Shown here: one piece after another, positions 36,301-50,500 of the stretch
Numbering within the stretch: position 1 is the first letter of the stretch
Layout of the letters: each line of letters opens with the position of its first letter
From: Zerene cesonia
Lineage: Eukaryota; Arthropoda; Insecta; Lepidoptera; Pieridae
Length of the DNA stretch: 64,000 nt
Assembly: GCF_012273895.1 (NCBI RefSeq)
Contig: NC_052125.1
Location: forward strand, 496,001-560,000
Direction of reading: 5' to 3'
Notes under the pieces: generated by a model
Told to the model about the DNA's origin: nothing
Databases searched by the model: none
What the model saw: only the letters and a program-made list of their open reading frames with translations
Position numbers and translations under genes: made by a program

Positions 36301-39300
36301 GCAAGGCCGGCGGCTATGCTACGATTTAGTAGAATAAAAAAAATTACCAAAAATATGCGATGTCGGAGCGGCGTTGTATAGTACATTCTTTAAAATTAAC
36401 ACCTTATTGCGTGGTAATAATGTTCAAAGTCTGTTGTAGCGATTACATGAGCTGTGGTGGCTCAGTGGTTAGGACCTCGTACTTTAATACAATTGAGGGT
36501 TTGAGACCAGGCGAGGCAAGTACGCCCTGACTTCACCCGTAGTCCGTAGTACATAACATAGCCTAGGATCATATTTAAAACCGACTGTGAAAGAATTTTA
36601 GAAATCGATTCTGGATTTCCTGTGATTAGCGAGTTCAAACAAACAACCTGGTTTCACCCGCGTAAGTCCGTATCCCGTAGGAATATCGGGATAAAAAGTT
36701 GCCTATATGTTATTCCAGTTTTCCAGCTTTCTACGTACCAAATCTCATTGCAATCGGTTCAGTAGTTTTTGCGTGAAAGAGCAACAAACACACACACATC
36801 CTTACAAACTTTCGCATTTATAGTATTAGTAGGAAATATAGAGTAGGATAGGATAGCACAAATAAAGCTTAAATGCACTGTTTCGATATTGTAAAATGTC
36901 ACCTGTACAAAGCCATTTTGTAGTGAAATAAACAAATTTTATAGACCTTCAAAGATATTAACTCGTCCTTGAAGGAGACACGCGTGACAAAGTTGAGCGA
37001 ATAATTATGTATTTCAAAAGATCACTCTCAACATGGGTATTATATTTATTTAATTCACTGTGACCAAATTAAGTCTGTCACACTCCGGCAATCTAAAATG
37101 GCCGGTATTAAGAACCTCGAAGGACCAATTTGTATTTACGTATGTATAAAAAGTATTTATGATAAAAATAACTAAACACAAGTGGTTATACGTGTAGTTA
37201 AATGTTTATCCTACTAATATCATAAATGCGAAATTTTGTGGAAAGGATGTATGTATGTTTGTTGCTCTTTCACGCAAAAACTACTGAACCGATTGCAATT
37301 AAATTTGTTACCTAGACAGCTGGACAACTGGAATAAACTTAAAACCTCTTTTCTAATGACAGAATCAACTAAATTGTCTCACTTGCTCTTGTACAGAGTA
37401 AACCCAAGGAAATTATTTAATCCTGGAGATACTAATCAAGATAATAAGATTTACCCATGAAATTATTCTTTTTCACCGATTTTTTTATAGATGTATAAAG
37501 TTTATACGTATTAATGTGTCCGTTTAAAGTGGGTCAAAATGCAGTCTAAAGGAGTCGGTAAATTACAGACAAAATCTCTTAAATGAACACCAATAAACTG
37601 TTGTTTTTGCCATCCTACTACTATTATCAAGGCGAAAGTTTGTAAGTATGGATGTATGGATGTTTGTTACTCTTTCACGCAAAAACTACTGAACCGATTG
37701 CAATGAAATTTGGTACGTAGATAGCTGGACAACTGGAATAACATATAGGCAACTTTTTATCCCGATATTCCTACGGGATACGGACTTACGCGGGTGAAAC
37801 CGCGGAGCGCAGCTAGTTGTACATAAAACTATCAAGTTATTTACGCTACTATAATAAAACCTGGCTTATGCATACACACCACACATTTTATCAATGAGCA
37901 CAGAACCTAAAATCACTAAATAGTATTAAACAAAGTCGATTTCTTAGTCCTTATGTCCCTATGTATGCTTAAATCTTTAAAACTACGCAATGGATTTTGA
38001 TGAGTTTTTTAATATCTATTAAACTATCTCTATCTAGATATCCTTGACTCTAGATAGAGTCATTCAAGAAGAAGGTTTATATGTACAATAACATCTATTA
38101 AACTACTGCGAATTTAACGCGTGCGAAGCCGCGGGCAAATGCTAGTAATCCATATAATCTTAATATTATCTACTTCGTTTAAATAAGTTCAAATAAAGCA
38201 TTGTGTTTTCACTTCTATGAATATAATTTGGGAAGTGATCTAAAACCTTAACTACCTAGGTAAATCTAATAAGTTTCCATTAAAATTGTTCATATGTTCC
38301 TCGTTATATAATTCCCAATGATACGCATATGTATGTAGTTATCATTTATGATAGCGAATAAAAAAGCTAAAAACCCCAAACTTTAAAGTTTCAGAACAGC
38401 TTTTGATTTAAGTCAAGTCTTTATGCTAGAACGGACGAATGAGCTGGTTGTTCGTCTGACGATAAGCAACCACAGCCCATGAAAATTTATAGAGGTTAAG
38501 CCTCTGTAAATGTCTTTCCCGCTTTTAAATGGTAAGAGATAACGAAAGGATTGGAATAAAGGAATGGATTGGGATGGGTGAGGATAAGGATAAAAGATTC
38601 CCGAGTTTTCAGATTCTAAAAAACACGAATTAAAATATTAGATACCAAATTTGACGTTCGTTTGTCAGAACTATTCTAAGATTTTACATTAGTGTGATAA
38701 ACAAAATTTTATATGAATAATGTGTTTTATAGGGCACCAACACAAACGCTGCTGAAGCTTTGCAATTCCTTCGAGAATACGACAGGGAAGCGTCTGGAAT
38801 GTGCTACAGGTAATCTAGAATCTGAAATAAAAAAGAGCATTTATCTGGTACTGAGTACGCTGGGTAGTCTGGACACTTGTTATGATTCCAGATTGTACTA
38901 GAGTCTAAATAAATTATATTTTTTTGTTAAATTAAAAGATAAATAGTTTAAACGAATAGGTGCTGTTTTCAGTGGATTATCATGGCGTGATGTTTTCGTA
39001 GCCTATGTGTGACCATATATATCATGGCCTGAATACAGTCACGGTCATCCATTTCTATCTACTGCTCATTACATTTTTAGTTAGTTACATTTTTAGTCCC
39101 TCTTTTTGTATAAAATTTGGCCCCATTTTATAATCTAAAGTAAGTTAAGTCTTGTAGCTCTCTCCTGGAGACGCCAGTGACTTTTTTATAGGAAAAATAT
39201 TGTCTTCTATCTTCTATCTTGTATTTTTATATCATTATATATTTATATATAACTAGCTTACCGCCTGCGGCTTCGCCCGCCTGCGTATTGTTCTGACCTT

Positions 39301-42300
39301 TTAAACCTTCCCTGAGCTATTCATAATCCACCTAAACCAGGATTATAAGAATCAGACTAGCTATTGTCGAGTTTTAGCGAGACTAACGAACAACAATTGA
39401 TTTTTATATATCATTATATTAAATTCTCGTGTCACAATGTTCGTTCCCAAACTCCTCCGAAACGGCCGGACCGATTCTTATGAAATTTTGTATGCATATC
39501 GGGTAGGTCCGAAAAGCGGCCAAAATAGATATTCTGTTTTTCATAACTATTAATGATAAGAGTAAGGCTAAACAGTGTTTGTCACGTCAGCTAGGTTTAT
39601 ATATTGTTTAAAACTATTGACCTTTCTTTAGTAGACTAATGGCAGAGTTTTCTACGAATTATGTTCCAAACCGCATTCTACCTTACGCAAATAGACAAGT
39701 CAATAAAAATAAATTCAATGTATCGAATTGTTTAACTTAAAACGGTGAAGGAAAACATCGTGAGGAAACCGGCATGTCTAAGAATCAAAAGTTCGACGAC
39801 ATGTGACATCTGCCAACCCGCACTTGGCCAGCGTGGTGGATTATAGCCTGAACCCTCATAGGAGGCCTGTGTCCCAGCAGTGAGAACATATATGGGCTGA
39901 TGATGATGATGATGAAATTGTTTAAAATTATGTTTGTCAGAGTGACGATGTCCCAATGGAAATTCGTCACCAACATAACGGAGTATAACCGCCACAAAAT
40001 GCTCGAGGAGCTGGCCATCAGCTCCAAGTTCGAGAGATTATCCTGGAGGAAGGCAGCCGCGTATGATGCGAGTAGAGTCTCCGACCCCCTGGGTAGAAGG
40101 CAGCTGATGAAGATCATCCAGAGCAGCAGAGCAGCGCTGCCGGATGATAAGTTTATAGAGGTATCTGTTAATATTTTTTTCATATCATAGTCGGCGAAGG
40201 GAGCTGGTGGATCGCCTGATGGTAAGCACTACCACCGCCTATGAACAATTACAGTATCGTAAGGGTACTTGCAGGCATAAGACCTCTGCAAACGGTTTAA
40301 AAGGTAAGGGATATAGAAAGGATTGATGATGGGAATAAAGGATAGGACGGGGAAGGCAGAGGAATGCGGGCGTCTTTACAGGCGCTTGATACAGATTGTC
40401 AATGAGTTCATCAGTCATAGAATGCATGTCGAATGATGTGGTTTTTTTATATTATATGACCACAAATATCTTTTACAGAATAGCCCGAATTTAATAATGT
40501 CTTTAATGGATGGACCTTGACAAAAAAAAACAAACCCAAGGGCGAAAAAGGGGTCATTTATTTTATTACTAATCTTCTCGACGTACAAAATTTTATAGTT
40601 CACGTGTACAAAACCGCGGGTAGAAAGCTAGTACTGAAGAAGTTCTCCGTGTGAAGCACAAAGTTAACATTAAGTTTAAGAGTTGCTTGATAGAGATCAC
40701 TTCACGGATAAGCTCATCCTATCATGCTATATCATTATTAAAGAATATTATTTCTTTTCTCTGTTGTTTGTACAATTAAGTGTTAAAATTTAAATGTTAA
40801 TGGTGTGATTTTGAAAAAGTGTCTTCCCAGTTATTGTCCGTAGAAACTATTTTCCGAACCTTTGGTGAATTTTGGCACACGCAGCCACACATAATAATTG
40901 TTAAGTGTAATTTTTATTTCCTCTTATTTTTTTTTTATTGTTTGCTTCTGTATTTTCTTTTTGATCTGTTGTGTGTATGTATGTCTGTGTCAAAATAAAT
41001 GTTTTTCTTTCTTCTTTCTTTCAATTGTAAAACTATGTTATGACGATTCATAAGCGCTTCTACAGGAAGTCTTACTGAATATACGTTTGTATTTAAGTTT
41101 AAATAAATGAACTACTCATAAATATATTCCAGATACAAACCCTAATAACCGAGATGAAAGAAATCTACAATTCAGCCAAAATATGCCCATTCGGCCAGAA
41201 ACCCTACGACCCCCACATACCACGCCCCACAGAAAACCCAGAGAACCATCAACAATACCACCTGGCCAGCGAGCCGTACCAGCATTATGAGGTCCAGGAA
41301 GCCCAAGAGTTCCCAAACTATTGTGACATGCAGCTGGACCCCGAAATATCCAGGATTCTAGCCCATTCCAGGATTGAGAGCGAACTGCTGTACGTATGGA
41401 AAAGTTTTCGAGAGAAAACCGGACCCAAAGTGAGAAACCGATTTATGAGATACGTGCAACTGGCGAACCAAGCGGCTGTCAGCACTGGTGAGTTGTACTG
41501 GATTGTATTTGGGCATTTCCCATTATTTTTTTATTTTTCTATTTTTTTATGTCAACGTCGACAATGGAGCTGGTTGTTCGCCTGATGGTAAGCGATACCA
41601 CCGCCCATGAACATTTGGAGAGGCGTATTTGGTCGATTGCAGACCTTACGCCTCTACAAATGGATTGCCGACTTAAAATTGGAAAGGGATTAGGAAAGCA
41701 TTGATTAGAGGAATGTAGGAAAGGAATGGGAAGGCAAGGAAGAGGATATGGGCCTCCGGCTGCCCCACTCACCGAACGAAACACAGCAGTATGCTAATTC
41801 ACGCCGGTCTTCTGTGGGGGTGTGGTACTTCCCCAGTGCGAGCTGGCCCAATTCGTGCCTAAGCATGCTCAACTACCACATACTATAAAAATTAAGATTA
41901 AGATCAGCAACATATCATTAAAACCAGTTTGAATTCTACAATAAAGGTCACCTACGATGCTATACCACCTTAAAAAACAAATAATAATATTTTTTTGTTT
42001 GAATGATGTCCAAGTAGCCTATATTTTTTACACGCTTTTTATTAGCTTCACCTGTATCTTTGTATGTTTGTTTGTAACCGACTTCTTTGGGCGCGATTTT
42101 GACCCACTTTAAACGGCCAGATTTCGTTCAAACTTTGTAGATTTATTGTTATTATTACCTTTGATATGTTTATACATGTAACCAACTCTTTTAAACTCGA
42201 TTTCGACCCACTTTAACAAATAGATTTAATTTAAACTTATTAACTAACTAGTATTTTTTTGTGTTTGATTCTCCCCCCGACCACGATCGCAGTAGTGTTT

Positions 42301-44513
42301 GAAACGTCGGGTTAATAATATAATGAATAAATCGCGTTTAAAATCCGTTAAAAAGTTTTTAATTTCTTATTAACTAACTGTTTTTATTATTACTTATCTT
42401 CATAAATAGTAATTAAAAAATTTCATGATTTAATTAAATTAAATAAATTTAAGCGTAATAATATTTATATCTATTAATCTGAATATTATACGTTATCGAT
42501 TATTTGAAATCCTACTATACTACTTCCTACTAATTCCTATTAATATTATAAATGCGAAAGTTTGTAAGGATGTGTGTGTGTTTGTTGCTCTTTCACGCAA
42601 ATGCTACTGAACCGATTGCAATGAGATTTGGTACGTAGACAGCTGGACAACTGGAATAACATATAGGCAACTTTTAATCCCGATATTCCTACGGGATACG
42701 GAATTACGCGGGTGAATCCGGGGCGCAGCTAGTAGTTTATACGTTATGACTGACACTGGTGTAATCAAAACGTTATATTATATCAAATTATAATAATAAA
42801 TAATAATAATAAATAATAATAATAAAAAACATTTATTGATAACAAAGCCACACAGAAACAGAAACAGAAAAATGTAAAAAAAAATACAATAAACATAGCA
42901 AATAATTTAAAACTAGAACAAAATATTACATTAAAACTTACAAACTAAAAAATAGCACAAGTACTGTGCGGCAACGTCTGTTATCCTATTCATATATCTT
43001 TATTTATTCTATGCCCAGGGTACAAAGACGCAGGTGACCAAATGCGAGCCCCCTACGACGATGCCTCTTTCCGCACAAGCGTTGAGGAAGTCTACAACCA
43101 GGTGGCGCCACTGTACAAGCAACTGTTCACGTATGTGAGGAGGCGCCTGGTGCAAAGATATGGGGGCAGCGTGAGGAGTGATGGGCCTATACCAGCGCAT
43201 TTGCTGGGTAAGTAGTACGCGTTGGGTGAGCGTTACCTTTTTTTTTGAAGTGGGTAAATCTCGCATAGATACCCACGGCCTCCGGAGATAAAGCTGTGGG
43301 TTATGTGGGACTCCTACCGACCAAAACCCCACTGTGTTCCGTCGAGCCGTTTAAGTGAAGGGGCCACGGGAGCTGGTTAAAATTCATCCGCGAAACCTTC
43401 GGCGGATGCCCGTTTCCGGGCCAGGCGCCGGGTGAGCGTTACCTGCGCATGTTTTGGGTAAGGGGCCATCCATAAGTTACGTCATACGAAATTTGGCTCC
43501 CCCCTTCTCAACACATACTGACAATTTTTAAGAAACCCCTCCCTCTGATGTGACGTCACATATTTTCAATTTAAAGAAGGTATTTTAAAAAAACTAAGCG
43601 AAATAAGCAGTTTTGATTAGATCGAGTTCGTTAATTTTAAATGTCGAATCATAGTACATATTTTAAGCCTTATCATGTGACGTCACAAACGTTTTGACCC
43701 CCCCTCCCCTTATCACACTGTCACGAATCCAAACCTGAATTTTCAACTGATTGAAACGTGAATTTTCCAGGTAACATGTGGGCGCAAAACTGGAAATCCA
43801 TCATGGATCTGGTGATGCCCTTCCCGCAGACTCCCAACGTTGATGTTACAGCTGAGATGCTGCGTCAGGGCTTCACTCCGCTTAGGTGAGCCCTATCAAT
43901 ACTTGAATCTATATTACATATAATTATCATTTACACGTAAAAATATATCATACGCGGTTTCACCCGCGTAAGTCCGTATCCCGTAGGAATATCGGGATAA
44001 AAGTTGCCTATATGTTATTGTACTTATCCAGCTATCTACGTACCAAATTACATTGCAATTGGTTCAGCAGTTTTTGCCTGAAAGAGTAACAAACGTACAC
44101 ACATCCTCACAAACTTTGGCATATATTATATTTGTAGGAAGTAGGATAGGATGTTAATTCTCACATCACGATATTTGTAATCAAACTCAAACTCAAACTC
44201 AAAAATGTTATGACAATAATAATATGAATGAATTAAATAAACTCTGCAGGAGTTATTGACTAACGAAAGCAAAAAAAAAACAGAATCGAACACATAACAT
44301 CGGTTTATAAATTCCACCGTCCCGGATTCTAGGATGTTCCAAATGGCGGACGATTTCTACACGTCGATGGGGCTGAAGCCGGCGCCGCCGGAGTTCTGGC
44401 GCGGCTCGCTGCTCGCGCGCCCGCCGCGCTCCGCGCAGTGCACCGCCAGCGCCTGGGACTTCTGTAACCGGATCGATTATAGGTATACACACACGCACAC
44501 ACACACAAACGCA

Positions 44514-44581
<68 letters not shown>

Positions 44582-47500
44582 AACAAACTAGATTTAAATA
44601 AAAGGAAAAGCACATGTTGTCTGTCCCCCCGTGAAGTGGTGCCTCACGGCCGTCCTTGGGATCCCGGGGATATGGTCTAAAGAAGAAATAGGGTTTTTTT
44701 AGTTGGTGTGGACCACGCAGTCGAGATCGACATACCTAGTCGTACATCCACACCTGAGGATAATTAGAAGTATTACCCCAAAACATGCGCGCACACAAGT
44801 GTAATTAAATACAAACACACACAAAATACACACTCTCACAGATACACCTACACGGGTTGTATATACGTGATAAATATACACTTATAACACAAACATTTCT
44901 CAGAAAAACATACACCCACGAATATAGACATGACACACACAAACACGTATACGTATGTATTATACACGCTTATACACACACGCACTAAGTCCAATGTGTA
45001 ATACATCACATAAACTAACGCACACTACTTGAATACACATATGTGTTTGCATATGTGATACACACAAAGATATAAGTGTGTGCGTTTTACAAATTAATTA
45101 TTTACTTGTATTTGTGTTTGTATATATATTCGTTTTCAGAATCAAACAATGCACAGAGGTGACGATGCAAGATTTGATCTCTACGCACCACGAAATGGCC
45201 CACATACAATACTACTTACAGTATTCTGACCAACCGCAACTCTTTCGAGATGGAGCGAACCCTGGTAAGCGAGGAATTATTTTTTTTTATGTCATAGTCG
45301 GCAATGGAGCTGGTGTGTCGCCTGATGGTAAGCGCTACCACCGCACATGGACGTTTGGAGAGGTGCAAGGTCGAATGCAGACCTTACGCCTCTTCAAATG
45401 GATTGCCGACTGCAAAATGGAAAGGGATTAGGAAAGGATTGAAGAGAGGAGTACAGGAAAGGACTGGGAAGGGTTAGGAAGAGGATATGGGCCTCCGGCT
45501 CCCCCACTCACCGAACGAAACACAGCAGTATGCTATTTCACGCCGGTCTTCTGTGGGGGTGTGGTACTTCCCCAGTGCGAACTGGCCCAATTCGTGCCGA
45601 AGCGTGCTCGACTACCATATACACAAATTATACAAAAAAATATTGACTTTTGAGTATTATGGTATCTGTGGTTTATCTTTTTATCTTTCGTTTATCTTTC
45701 GTCCTGAAGTTTCGCCCGTTCATTTAATTCACATTCTAAATATAGCGCCATCTATTGGATATTAATTCATACTTCACATTTATATTATAAACTAGCTGCG
45801 CCCCGCGGTTGCACCCGCGTAAGTCCGTATCCCTTAGGAATATCGGGATGAATAGTTGCCTATATGTTATTCCAGTTGTCCAGTTGTCTTCGTACCAAAT
45901 TTTATTGCAATTGGTTCAGTAGCTTTTTGCGTGAAAGAGCAACAAACACACACACATCCATGCAAACTTTCGCATTTATAATATTAGTAGGACAGTAGTA
46001 TGTGAAAGGTTGTTTGTTTGGATGTTTGCCCGTTTGGAACATTTGAAATTTGGCTGTATATCAAATTTCATCAAGGGTATGAGCTGACTTAGGTGATAGG
46101 ATACTTTTTTTCTCGATTAAAGTCTACTTTACCATAATGAGGCCGCTCCGTTCAGAAGTGAAGGTAGGGCAAACAAAAATACTTTTGCATTTATAATTTA
46201 AGTAAAGATGAATCATAGTAAAACGCTCACTGTATATATATAGGTTTTTAATAGGTTTATAGAAATGTTAAAATCTATATTACTAAAATTTATTCAAATA
46301 TGCAATGATAATCCTAGAATTAATTATTTGTTAGTAATACAAAATTAATGTATTTGTTTCCAGCGTTCCATGAGGCAGTGGCTAATGCAGCGACACTGTC
46401 AGTCTACAACTTACCTCACTTGCAGCGAGTGGGCTTATACCAGAATAAGTTAGTATTTATAGTAACCTAACTTGGAGTGAGTGGGCTTATACAAGGATTG
46501 GTTAATGTAATTATAATATAATATAATTATTTATTACTAGACGTTCGTCGTGGCTCCGCCCGGATATAAAGAATCCTGTTTTATCCCAAGAGATGCTCAC
46601 TTAATCGGCATAAAAAGTATCCTATCACCCAAGTCAGGTCATACCCTGTCTGTTTTCCAGAATTCATCAAAATCTGTTCAGTATTTCCAGTGTGATTGAC
46701 AGACAAACATCCAAAGAGACAAACTTTGACATTTGTAATATTAGTGTGATTATTTGTAACCATAATTAGTAAGTGTTTTATACTATGGTACTCTTTTTAT
46801 CTCTTCTTTGGTAGTTTACAAGGGAGTTATAAATAAAAGACATAATTTACTGAGTTACAAATTTTTCTACATGTAATTTATTTCTAAATCAACTTTTGGT
46901 CTCTATTTCAGTTGTGTTTGTTTGTCGACAACTGAATATTCGAGGTGGATAATTACATTAAAATGGTTTCTCTCATATACGACGGTGATCTAATAGGCAA
47001 AAGATTACAGAGCCTCGGTCATCACCGCAGAGTGGCTAGTCTATGGGTCTTTTATCGGATACACTTTGGAGAGTGCGCTGCGGAATTACACAGCTTGATT
47101 CCGCCATCCCCATTTTTCCATCGATCGTCGAGGCGCACAGACTCTAGGCATCGCTTTATGGAGGATGTTCCATGTACCGGACTAAGCGGTTCCACTCTAC
47201 ACTCTTTATTCGAACCGCAAGGGACTGGAACTTGCTTCCTGAGTCTGTGTTCCCTGACGGGTATAATCTGGGGATCTTCAAAAGTAGAGTGAACAGGTAC
47301 CTTCTAGGGAAGCGCGATCCATCTTAGACTACATCTACGCTTACCAGCAGACCAGATGGTAGTCAAGCGCTTCCCTATCACATACTGAAACAAAATATAA
47401 AAATAATTTTTCAGAACCCACGACCCCTACGAGGTGACAATGAATTTTCTGATGTCCATGGCCCTGGAAAAAGTGGCTTATTTACCATTCGCATTTATGG

Positions 47501-50500
47501 TTGACCAGGTGAGTTGGTTTACTCTTGAAATTTTAATTTTAAATTTAAGTCTTTCTTTTTGTAGAGTATTTATAAACATGATTTGTTAGACGAACTTGTC
47601 TATCATGTAATAACAATCCCAATTAAAATGATACAGCCATTCCTTATATTTCCGTGAGGATTTTCGGTGAGGAAAAGAACATGGGTCAGCAGATGTTCAG
47701 TAGATGGCGTTGTATGTGTGTGACGTCATTTTCTGAATCGCGGTGTTGAGATTTAAGAAAAAGGTTACAAGTCCCCACATACGCGAACAAAGTCGCGGGC
47801 ACAGCTAGTTATACATCACCCACATCTTCAATCATTCTATAGTCTATCTATAATAAGAACCCCATCAGAATCTGTTGAATAATTTTTCTGTTGACTGCGT
47901 TTTATACTATGTAATGATTATGAAATTTTATTATTTACTTGCTGCGCCTCGCGGTTTCACCCGCGTTAGTCCGTATCCCGTAGAAATATCGGGATAAAAA
48001 GTTGCCTGTATGTTATTCCAGTTGTCCAGCTGTCTACGTATCAAATTTCATTGCAATCGGTTCATCAGTTTTTGCGTGAAAGATCAACAAACACATACAC
48101 ATCCTTAAAAACTTTCGCATTTATGATATTAGTAGGATTAAATTTATTTTCCCAGTGGCGTTGGTCAGTCTTCGAAGATGGAGTGGACAACATGAATACT
48201 AGATGGTGGCAAATGAAACTGCGATATCAGGTAAATATTGTAAGAGAGTAAATAAATTGTTTTTGAATTATTGTTATAAATATACTGCGCCCCGCGGTTT
48301 CACCCGTAAGTCCGTATCCCGTAGGAATATCGGGATAAGTTATAGATAAGTTGCCTATATGTTATTCCAGTTGTCCAGCTGTCTACGTACCAAATTTCAT
48401 TGCAATCGGTTCAATAGTTTTTACGTGAAAGAGTAACAAACACACACACATCCTTACAAACTTTTCCATTAATAATATTAGTGGGATAGGATAGGATAGG
48501 ATGTAGGTATTTAAATAAAAAAACAAATATTTTTAATTCCAGGGTGTGACTCCGCCGATACCAAGATCGGAGGCCGATTTTGACCCGGGCTCAAAGTATC
48601 ATATAATTTCTGATCAAGTAAAGATTTTTTTATGTCCTATACCATTAACACGCTGTGGATTTATTTCCTTTGTTTATATACTAATGATCGATTTCTAGAT
48701 GCTTGTTTCATCAAAATCGGTTCAGCAGTTTTTGAGATAGCTCGCTCAATAGCGGTTTCGAGCGACAATATCGTAGAAGTCGGTTAAATTCTGTAAATTA
48801 TGTGTATTACTACTATAAACCCTTATTTAAACATACGTTACTAGCATTCTGCTCGTGGCATTTTTCAAGGTCAACCCCACATGATTCCCATTCTCGTGGG
48901 ATTGCCGGAACTACCTACATCCTTTCTCGGATCTGAAACTATCAATCTACAAAATTTCATCTAAATCGGCCCAGCAGTTCCCGACATAAGCGCGTTCAAG
49001 CAAACAATATTCTCTGCTTTAAAACCTACACATACCACAGATAACATAATAATATATAATGTTAAACAAATGTATAAAAAAATATGAACTTAAAAAAAAC
49101 GTTTTTCTTTTTTGTTTAATATTCATCATCAGCCCATATATGTTACCACTGCTGGGACACAGGCCTCCTATGAGGGTTCAGGCCATGATCCACCACGCTG
49201 GCCAAGTGCGGGTTGGCAGATGTCACATGTCGTCGAACTTTTGATTCTCGGACATGCCGGTTCCTCACGATGTTTTCCTTCACCGTTTTAAGCAGTGGTG
49301 ATGTTATCCACATGCGCAGATAAATTGAAAAATCAATTTCCTGCACGCTCGCCCGCTTTCGAACCCCGACTTATTGAAGTCCGAGGTTCTCACCACTGAG
49401 CCACCACTGCTTAATAATAATAAATAATAATAAAACATTTATTGATAACAAACGACACAGAAACGGAAAAAAATNNNNNNNNNNNNNNNNNNNNNNNNNN
49501 NNNNNNNNNNNNNNNNNNNNNNNNNNNNNNNNNNNNNNNNNNNNNNNNNNNNNNNNNNNNNNNNNNNNNNNNNNNNNNNNNNNNNNNNNNNNNNNNNNNN
49601 NNNNNNNNNNNNNNNNNNNNNNNNNNNNNNNNNNNNNNNNNNNNNNNNNNNNNNNNNNNNNNNNNNNNNNNNNNNNNNNNNNNNNNNNNNNNNNNNNNNN
49701 NNNNNNNNNNNNNNNNNNNNNNNNNNNNNNNNNNNNNNNNNNNNNNNNNNNNNNNNNNNNNNNNNNNNNNNNNNNNNNNNNNNNNNNNNNNNNNNNNNNN
49801 NNNNNNNNNNNNNNNNNNNNNNNNNNNNNNNNNNNNNNNNNNNNNNNNNNNNNNNNNNNNNNNNNNNNNNNNNNNNNNNNNNNNNNNNNNNNNNNNNNNN
49901 NNNNNNNNNNNNNNNNNNNNNNNNNNNNNNNNNNNNNNNNNNNNNNNNNNNNNNNNNNNNNNNNNNNNNNNNNNNNNNNNNNNNNNNNNNNNNNNNNNNN
50001 NNNNNNNNNNNNNNNNNNNNNNNNNNNNNNNNNNNNNNNNNNNNNNNNNNNNNNNNNNNNNNNNNNNNNNNNNNNNNNNNNNNNNNNNNNNNNNNNNNNN
50101 NNNNNNNNNNNNNNNNNNNNNNNNNNNNNNNNNNNNNNNNNNNNNNNNNNNNNNNNNNNNNNNNNNNNNNNNNNNNNNNNNNNNNNNNNNNNNNNNNNNN
50201 NNNNNNNNNNNNNNNNNNNNNNNNNNNNNNNNNNNNNNNNNNNNNNNNNNNNNNNNNNNNNNNNNNNNNNNNNNNNNNNNNNNNNNNNNNNNNNNNNNNN
50301 NNNNNNNNNNNNNNNNNNNNNNNNNNNNNNNNNNNNNNNNNNNNNNNNNNNNNNNNNNNNNNNNNNNNNNNNNNNNNNNNNNNNNNNNNNNNNNNNNNNN
50401 NNNNNNNNNNNNNNNNNNNNNNNNNNNNNNNNNNNNNNNNNNNNNNNNNNNNNNNNNNNNNNNNNNNNNNNNNNGGCATCGCATAGACGAATACGCAACT

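Noticed and set aside
44253..44615. Minus-strand frames rich in Cys-Val
   Set aside because: Translation of the AC microsatellite and of the antisense of ACE-like exon 7.
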